NCBI GenBank assembly: GCA_028293305.1
Contig: JAQGPD010000139.1
Location: 1-6,065, forward strand
Reading direction: 5' to 3'
From: Verrucomicrobiales bacterium
Lineage (GTDB): Bacteria > Verrucomicrobiota > Verrucomicrobiia > Verrucomicrobiales > V1-33
DNA length: 6,065 nt
Position 1 is the first letter of the stretch, and every line of letters begins with the position of its first letter. The position numbers and the translations under genes are program-made. The notes under the pieces were generated by a model, which was not told the DNA's origin, made no database searches, and saw nothing but the letters and a program-made list of their open reading frames with translations. Shown here piece after piece: positions 1 to 4,812 of this stretch.

Positions 1-2
1 CC

Positions 3-77
3 ATCCGGGATGCGGAAAAAGACAAGGTTCCCGCCCGACCGGGAGCGCCGCCGGATGTGAACCGCCGAGGTCGTTAG
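3..77 (+). CDS. possible C-terminal tail of an upstream gene (partial)
   Basis: One plus-strand frame is open from the left window edge to a TAG at 75-77 and would encode about 24 residues beginning IRDAEKDKVPARPGAPP. The composition is charged and proline-rich, as in many disordered protein ends, and it would converge on the minus-strand gene ending at 166. No domain can be recognised. Another frame (from base 1, TGA at 58-60) is also open, as expected by chance over so short a stretch, so this call is weak. The rest of 78-165 contains no start codon with a plausible gene and no convincing terminator. Confidence 0.25.
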   Translation: MRDAEKDKVPARPGAPPDVNRRGR

Positions 78-165
78 GCTGGCCCCGGCAGTCGTCGGAA
101 AGTGGTCGCCGGATCGAGGTTAGGCAACCGGAACGCGGAGCGGCGGCGGAGCGCGCGGCGGTTTG

Positions 166-669
166 CTAGTAGTCCATGTCGCGGAAGTTCGCGCGGGTTT
201 CCTCGGTTTGCCTCAACATGGTTTCACTGCTCTTGCGAAGGCGCTGGCAGAGCTCCTTGCCCAGCGCGGTGACCAGCTCCAGGCCCACCGCGGTGTCCTG
301 CGCTATCATTTCCTGGAAGGCTTCCCGCGTGACCGTGAAGACCACGGCGGGATCCCCCACCACGACATCCGCCGAGGCGCGCAGCACGGGATCCAACAGA
401 TTCATTTCCCCCACCGTCTCGCCGGGGTTCACCGTGGCGACCTGCAGAATGTCGGCATGGGAATGAACATAGACTTTCATATTGCCGGAGATCACCACCG
501 ACATGGTGTCGTGGGGAGTGCCCTGCGAAGTCAGATAGGCTCCATGGGCCAAGGATTCAAACCGCCCCACGGCGGTCAGCTTGCGGCGGGCGTTCTCGCT
601 GACTCCCGCAAAAACTCCGGTGGCGGGGAGCGTGATGACGTTGGTGGCGGAGTCGGGTGCGGTGCTCAT
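166..669 (-). CDS. stand-alone cyclic nucleotide-binding domain protein
   Basis: This 167-residue protein is essentially one CRP/PKA-type cyclic nucleotide-binding (cNMP_binding) domain. Residues 15-115 follow the family's beta-barrel pattern: FAGVSENARRKL at 20-31, GAYLTSQGTP at 43-52, the VVISGNMKVYV strands at 58-68, and a phosphate-binding cassette with GE at 87-88 and RASA at 97-100, so the key Glu and Arg are retained. Residues 116-160 are helical and charged, equivalent to the hinge helix of CRP, but the protein ends without a helix-turn-helix. It is therefore unlikely to bind DNA directly. No signal peptide or membrane segment is seen, so it is probably cytoplasmic. The ATG at 667-669 is chosen because it puts the domain near the N-terminus; in-frame starts at 738 (ATG) and 771 (TTG) would add 23-34 low-complexity, proline-rich residues. 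No Shine-Dalgarno is visible. It is transcribed divergently from the cytochrome operon. The ligand (cAMP, cGMP or another nucleotide) and any partner are unknown. Confidence 0.85.
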   Translation of the reverse strand: MSTAPDSATNVITLPATGVFAGVSENARRKLTAVGRFESLAHGAYLTSQGTPHDTMSVVISGNMKVYVHSHADILQVATVNPGETVGEMNLLDPVLRASADVVVGDPAVVFTVTREAFQEMIAQDTAVGLELVTALGKELCQRLRKSSETMLRQTEETRANFRDMDY

Positions 670-738
670 GGGGGATCGGGGTTGAATGGAAAATGAGGCT
701 TGGGAGAAGCCAGGGGGAAGATGGGGAAGACGACCCAT

Positions 739-768
739 CCATTCGTTACAGCCATCCGGGACGAATGG
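739..768. repeat. 8-bp inverted repeat in the divergent intergenic region
   Basis: CCATTCGT (739-746) and ACGAATGG (761-768) are perfect inverted copies separated by 14 bases. The dyad sits over the candidate promoter of the minus-strand gene, so it could be an operator. Alternatively it could form a small hairpin, or be chance in a GC-rich region. No known operator consensus is recognised. Confidence 0.3.
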
Positions 769-771
769 CAA
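745..771 (-). promoter_or_regulatory. weak candidate sigma70-type promoter for the cNMP-domain gene
   Basis: On the minus strand, TTGCCA (766-771) matches the -35 consensus at five of six positions. It is followed 15 bases later by TGTAAC (745-750), a four-of-six match to the -10 box. The spacing is shorter than the usual 17, so this is only a candidate. A start just below 745 would give a leader of about 70 bases before the ATG at 669. The inverted repeat at 739-768 overlaps both boxes. Confidence 0.2.
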
Positions 772-807
772 GCTGTCGGAAAAAACGCATCATGACAGCG
801 GCGTGGG

Positions 808-857
808 GGCGGATTTCGACCTTGGGATGGAACTTGGCTTTTAACGAAAAATCCGCC
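808..857. repeat. 9-bp inverted repeat just upstream of the cytochrome operon
   Basis: GGCGGATTT (808-816) is perfectly complementary to AAATCCGCC (849-857). If two A residues are bulged, the next CG (817-818) also pairs with CG (845-846), giving 11 pairs around a loop of about 26 bases. The right arm ends 30 bases before the ATG at 888. It could be an operator with half-sites about four helical turns apart, or a 5'-leader hairpin of the operon transcript. I see no convincing -35/-10 pair for the operon in 670-887. Confidence 0.35.
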
Positions 858-887
858 GCCGACGCGGGGTATTGTAGGTCACCCCTT

Positions 888-2267
888 ATGCATCCCCCCC
901 GTCGCGCTGTTTTGCTTTTTCCTTTGCTCCTCGGAGCATCGTGGGGAGGTCGCGCAGCCACTGCGGCGGAAGTCAGGCCGGAGATCGCGATGCAGCTGCT
1001 GCGCGTGAATTGTGTGGGATGTCACAATGCCGAAAAGCGCAAGGGCGGGCTGGTTTTGGATAGTCGGGAAGCGGTGCTCAAAGGCGGGGACAGCGGTCCT
1101 GCCGCGACGGAAGGAAAGCCGGAGGACAGCTTGCTGGTGCAGTCGTTGCAGCCCGGCGCGGAGTCGCACATGCCTCCGAAAAAACAACTTTCCGCCGCCC
1201 AGATGAAAGTGCTTTCGGACTGGGTTCAAAATGGCATGCCCTGGGATGCGGCGGCGCTTTCCGGTCAGGGTGGGACGCCGCGCGAGGTCTCGCTGGCACC
1301 CCCGCCCGCAGCTTACCGGCCGGTCCTGGCATTGGCATTGTCCCCGGATGGCACGCGGCTCGCGGTGGGATGCCGGAATGAAGTGTTATGGTTCCGGGTG
1401 GATGCCGCCGGATTGATCCTGTCTGGAAAAACCTCGGCGCATCCGGATCCCGTGCAATCGCTCGCGTGGACGCCCGACGGCGCGCGGCTGATTTCCGGAT
1501 CCTTCCGACGAGTTGTGTTGTGGAAGGCGGACCTCATGCGGCAGGAGTTGGAGGTCGCGGGCGGCCTGACCGGCGGCATCGGCGCTATCAAGGTTTTGCC
1601 GGATTCCAAAACCGCCATCATCGCCGACGGCACCACGGCGGAAAGCGGAATTGTCAGGGTATTGGACCTCGCGGAAGGGCGGATGGTGCGCTCGTGGGCG
1701 GCTCATGAGGACACGATTCCCGCCATGTCGCTCAGCACGGATGGCACCCGCCTGGTGACGGCGGGCGGGGATCGGATGGTGAAAGTGTGGGAGCTGCCAG
1801 GCGGCGCGGCGGTTTCGAAAATCGAGGCGCACGGCACCCAGGTTTTGGCGGCGGGTTTCAGTCCTGACAATACGCAGCTGGTCACCGGCGGGGCGGACCG
1901 GCAGTTGAAAGTGTGGGATTTGAAAACAGGGGAAAACACCATCGCGCTGTCCATGAAGTCATCCGCCTTCAACGCCGTGCAGTGGTCCCCGGCCGGGCCT
2001 GCCGTGCTGGCGGTGACAGAGGACGGCAGTGTTTTGAAATATTCCGGACTGAAGGTCCACACCGGAGCGCAGAGCTCCGAAAGCGCGGATGAAAAACAAC
2101 TGGCCCACGTGGATTCGGCCCTCTTCTGCCTGGCGGTCAACACTGCGGGCGACCGCGTGTTCGCCGGCACGGGCGACGGTCATTTGTTGGTTTGGAACGA
2201 AACCGGAAAACTGACCGATAACATCGACCTGGCGCAAGTCCGCCCCATCCCTCCCGTGGCGCCATGA
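888..2267 (+). CDS. exported PSCyt1 cytochrome c / seven-bladed WD40 propeller protein
   Basis: The product is 459 residues. Residues 1-27 form a Sec signal peptide (RR, hydrophobic VLLFPLLLGA, cleavage probably near ATA-AEV). Residues 30-120 match the Planctomycete cytochrome c domain (PSCyt1): haem motif CVGCH at 42-46, the GGLVLDSREAVLKGGDSGP block, MPPK at 95-98 (probable sixth haem ligand Met95) and the closing LSDWVQNGMPW. A short proline-rich linker leads to seven WD40-like repeats at about 146-172, 188-215, 231-263, 277-305, 318-348, 360-386 and 410-438, enough for one closed propeller; blades 4 and 5 (VKVWEL, LKVWDL) are the most canonical. The protein probably acts in the periplasm as an electron carrier on a protein-binding scaffold; the partner is inferred. 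The ATG at 888 puts the signal peptide at the N-terminus and has a partial ribosome site AGGT at 876-879. An in-frame ATG at 792 would bury the signal. The stop overlaps the next gene's ATG. Confidence 0.9.
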   Translation: MHPPRRAVLLFPLLLGASWGGRAATAAEVRPEIAMQLLRVNCVGCHNAEKRKGGLVLDSREAVLKGGDSGPAATEGKPEDSLLVQSLQPGAESHMPPKKQLSAAQMKVLSDWVQNGMPWDAAALSGQGGTPREVSLAPPPAAYRPVLALALSPDGTRLAVGCRNEVLWFRVDAAGLILSGKTSAHPDPVQSLAWTPDGARLISGSFRRVVLWKADLMRQELEVAGGLTGGIGAIKVLPDSKTAIIADGTTAESGIVRVLDLAEGRMVRSWAAHEDTIPAMSLSTDGTRLVTAGGDRMVKVWELPGGAAVSKIEAHGTQVLAAGFSPDNTQLVTGGADRQLKVWDLKTGENTIALSMKSSAFNAVQWSPAGPAVLAVTEDGSVLKYSGLKVHTGAQSSESADEKQLAHVDSALFCLAVNTAGDRVFAGTGDGHLLVWNETGKLTDNIDLAQVRPIPPVAP

Positions 2268-4795
2268 ACCAGACGCGAAACATGTTATCTTATTTTGTCC
2301 GGGGCCTCCTGATAGTCTCGCTCTCCCTGGCCGCCTGCCCGCCAGCGCAGGCGGAAACCGCCGCGGTCACGCCGGCCACCAGCGGAGTTCCTTCGTCCGA
2401 GCCCGCCGCGGAAATCACCGGGTTGAGCGCGGAGCCTCCGATAATAACTCTGGATAGCGGCGGTCGGGCGGCTTTTTTGGTCACGGCGACCAAGGCCGAC
2501 GGCTTTCCTGGCGATGTGACCGGGATGGCGGTCCTGACCGTTAGTGATGCGTCGGTTCTTTCCATCGAGGGGCCCGGACGTGTCAGGGGAAACAGTCCCG
2601 GCAAAGCCACGCTGGAGGTGGTATTCCAGGAAAAACGAATCTCCATTCCTGTCGAAGTTTCCCCCGCTGCGGACGCACCGCCGAATTTCGTGTCCCACGT
2701 CCTGCCCATCCTGGGAAAGGCGGGTTGCAACGCCGGAGCCTGCCATGCCAAGGCGGATGGACAAAACGGTTTCCGGCTCAGCGTGTTCGCCTTCGACCCC
2801 AAATCCGACTATCAAAACATAACGATTGGGGCCAGGGGGCGGCGGGTTTTCATTTCGAATCCTGGCGAAAGCCTGCTGCTCCTGAAAGCCACGCAAATCG
2901 TCCCCCACGAAGGCGGCGCGCGATTTGAAAAGGACTCGGATGCCTATCGGATGCTGGCCCGATGGATCGGGACGGGAATGAGTTATGCCTCGGATCAGGA
3001 ACCGGTCCTGAGCCGACTCGAAGTGTTTCCCAAAACCCGGCGATACCACAAAGGCGACCAGCAGCGATTGATCGCGAAGGCCGTCTACCAGGATGGCAGC
3101 ACCAGGGATGTGACGGACCTGGCCCAGTTTGATTCCAATGAAAAACAAATCGCGACCGTCAGTCAGGACGGCATCGTGAGCGCCGGGCAGGTGAATGGCC
3201 AGGCGGTGATCGTGGCCCGATTCATGGGCTTGGTGGGGGATTCCCAGGTGCTGGTGCCGGCGGACAAATTGCTTCCTGAAAAAGCCTACCAGGAATTGCC
3301 GGTGCGGAATTTCATCGATTCCCTGGCCTACGCGCGCTTCCGCGAGCTGGGACTTTTCCCCTCCGGAATGTGCAGCGATGCCGAGTTTCTGCGGCGGGCC
3401 TATCTGGATGTGACCGGCACCCTGCCGCCGGTGGAGGAGGCGGTGGCATTCGCGGCGGACGCCGATCCTGACAAGCGCGTGAAACTGGCGGACCGCCTGC
3501 TGGCCCATCCGGCCTATGCGGATCACTGGGCGGTGAAATGGGCGGATTTGCTGCGGCCGAATCCGGACCGCGTGGGCGTGAAGAGTGTGTATCTGCTGGA
3601 CCAATGGCTGCGGGATTGTTTCCGTTCCAACAAACCTTACGACGCCATGGTGCGCGGCATCCTGACTGTTCAGGGCAATACCCACCGCGAAGGCCCGGCG
3701 GTGATTTACCGGGACCGGCGGGAGCCTGCCGATCTGTCGACCATGTTCAGCCAGCTGTTCCTCGGCGTGCGTCTCGACTGCGCGAAGTGCCACCATCATC
3801 CGAATGAAAAATGGAGCCAGGAGGACTTCTACCGCATGGCCGCGTTTTTCGCCCCCTTGAAACAGAAAGGCGGCGGAATCTCCGCGCCGATCTCGGGCGG
3901 AAATGAAACGTTTTATGTGGTCGCGGGAGGCACATTGAAACACCCGGTCACCGGCGAAGTCATGAAACCACGCCCCCCGGATGGTCCCGAGGCGGTCCTG
4001 GAAAACGGCCGATCCGATCCCCGGCTCAGCCTGGCGGATTGGTTGTTGGACAAGGAGAATCCGTTCTTCGCCAAAGCGGCGGTGAACCGGGTCTGGGGAC
4101 AGTTTTTTGGACGCGGCATTGTGGATCCGGTGGACGATTTCCGGCTATCGAACCCGCCCTCGAATCCCGCGCTCCTGGACGCACTGGCGGCGGAGTTTGT
4201 CAGCTCGGGTTATGATTTGAAAGCGCTGATGCGGGTGATCCTCACATCCAGGCTCTATCAGCTCGGCAGCGAGCCTAACGAATCCAACATCGGTGATACA
4301 CGCAATTTCTCACGTTTCCCCCGGCGTCGCATGGGGGCGGAAACGATGGCCGACGCCCTGGCCCAGGTGACCGGCGTGCCGACCCGTTATCCCGGACTGC
4401 CACTGGGAGCGCGGGCCGTGGAGGCGTGGACTTACAAAATCGATTCCCGCACGATGGATGCTTTTGGACGACCGAATTCCAGCAGCGACTGTCCCTGCGA
4501 GCGCAATATCAAACCGGCCATCAGTCAGTCGCTGCATTTGATGAACTCCGAAATCCTGAATGAAAAGCTGACCTCCACCGACGCCGGCGGCGTGGTGCAG
4601 CGGCTGGTTGCCGGGAATAAAACGGCGCGGGAAATTGTGGAGGAACTTTATTTGACTTGTTATAGCCGGCTGCCGGCCGAGGATGAGCTGTGCATTGCCC
4701 TGGCTTCATACGGCGGTGGCGCGGATCGGAGGAAGGCGGCGGAGGATTTGTTATGGGCGCTGATCAATTCGGCGGAATTTGTCTTCAATCACTGA
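2264..4795 (+). CDS. exported Ig-like/cytochrome DUF1549-DUF1553 (PSCyt2-PSD1) protein
   Basis: The product is 843 residues. The N-terminus is a signal sequence (hydrophobic 14-24) with two readings: cleavage after AQA (28-30), or a lipobox LAAC (22-25). Domains in order: a BIG2-like Ig domain (51-132); a short cytochrome-like segment with CNAGACH at 155-161 (a CX4CH motif) followed by the family's NGFRLSVFAFDP; a second BIG2-like domain (247-331, with VYQDGSTRDVTDLAQFDS); DUF1549 (about 348-535) with FLRRAYLDVTGTLPP and the haem-type motif CAKCHHHP at 506-513; and DUF1553 (about 584-838) with AVNRVWGQFFGRGIVDPVDDFR, LTSRLYQL and CPCER at 743-747. The length is normal for Ig-containing members and every expected block is present, so it looks intact. 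It overlaps the preceding gene by 4 bases (ATGA) and lacks its own Shine-Dalgarno, suggesting translational coupling; ATG 2282 (Met7) is an alternative start. It probably acts outside the cytoplasm as a di-haem protein. The reaction is unknown; a role in extracellular polymer turnover is only inference. Confidence 0.93.
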   Translation: MNQTRNMLSYFVRGLLIVSLSLAACPPAQAETAAVTPATSGVPSSEPAAEITGLSAEPPIITLDSGGRAAFLVTATKADGFPGDVTGMAVLTVSDASVLSIEGPGRVRGNSPGKATLEVVFQEKRISIPVEVSPAADAPPNFVSHVLPILGKAGCNAGACHAKADGQNGFRLSVFAFDPKSDYQNITIGARGRRVFISNPGESLLLLKATQIVPHEGGARFEKDSDAYRMLARWIGTGMSYASDQEPVLSRLEVFPKTRRYHKGDQQRLIAKAVYQDGSTRDVTDLAQFDSNEKQIATVSQDGIVSAGQVNGQAVIVARFMGLVGDSQVLVPADKLLPEKAYQELPVRNFIDSLAYARFRELGLFPSGMCSDAEFLRRAYLDVTGTLPPVEEAVAFAADADPDKRVKLADRLLAHPAYADHWAVKWADLLRPNPDRVGVKSVYLLDQWLRDCFRSNKPYDAMVRGILTVQGNTHREGPAVIYRDRREPADLSTMFSQLFLGVRLDCAKCHHHPNEKWSQEDFYRMAAFFAPLKQKGGGISAPISGGNETFYVVAGGTLKHPVTGEVMKPRPPDGPEAVLENGRSDPRLSLADWLLDKENPFFAKAAVNRVWGQFFGRGIVDPVDDFRLSNPPSNPALLDALAAEFVSSGYDLKALMRVILTSRLYQLGSEPNESNIGDTRNFSRFPRRRMGAETMADALAQVTGVPTRYPGLPLGARAVEAWTYKIDSRTMDAFGRPNSSSDCPCERNIKPAISQSLHLMNSEILNEKLTSTDAGGVVQRLVAGNKTAREIVEELYLTCYSRLPAEDELCIALASYGGGADRRKAAEDLLWALINSAEFVFNH

Positions 4796-4812
4796 AAAAT
4801 CACTATCCAATC

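Larger units (their letters stand above)
670..887. other. divergent intergenic region
   Basis: This 218-base stretch separates the two divergent start codons and must hold the control signals for both the cNMP-domain gene and the cytochrome operon. It contains the two inverted repeats (739-768 and 808-857) and the weak minus-strand promoter candidate. Both neighbouring reading frames extend into it, but the extra peptides (for example residues encoded at 670-771 on the minus strand) have no domain character. No small gene, tRNA or riboswitch was recognised here. Confidence 0.6.

Noticed and set aside
84..114. CCGGC ... GCCGG as a possible terminator for the minus-strand gene.
   Set aside because: Only five pairs with a loop of about 21 bases and no following T-run on the minus strand, so it is not a convincing intrinsic terminator.
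163..696. A 177-codon plus-strand frame and a shorter one at 176-466 opposite the cNMP-domain gene.
   Set aside because: The minus-strand translation has a recognisable nucleotide-binding fold and cassette; the plus-strand products are low-complexity and unrecognisable.
1..785. Ten-base repeat CCATCCGGGA at 2-11 region and 752-761, each followed by CGGAAAAA a little downstream.
   Set aside because: The matches are short, the distance between the two parts differs, and GC-rich words of this size recur by chance; there is no sign of a longer duplicated element.
657..887. N-terminal extension of the cytochrome/WD40 protein by 77 codons.
   Set aside because: The extension overlaps the start of the divergent gene, has no domain character and would place the signal peptide internally; ATG 888 fits better.
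2285..3943. A 552-codon open frame on the minus strand opposite the DUF1549/DUF1553 gene.
   Set aside because: It lies wholly antisense to a gene with unmistakable family motifs. Its product is His/Arg/Gly-rich with no domains, typical of a shadow frame in GC-rich DNA with biased third positions.
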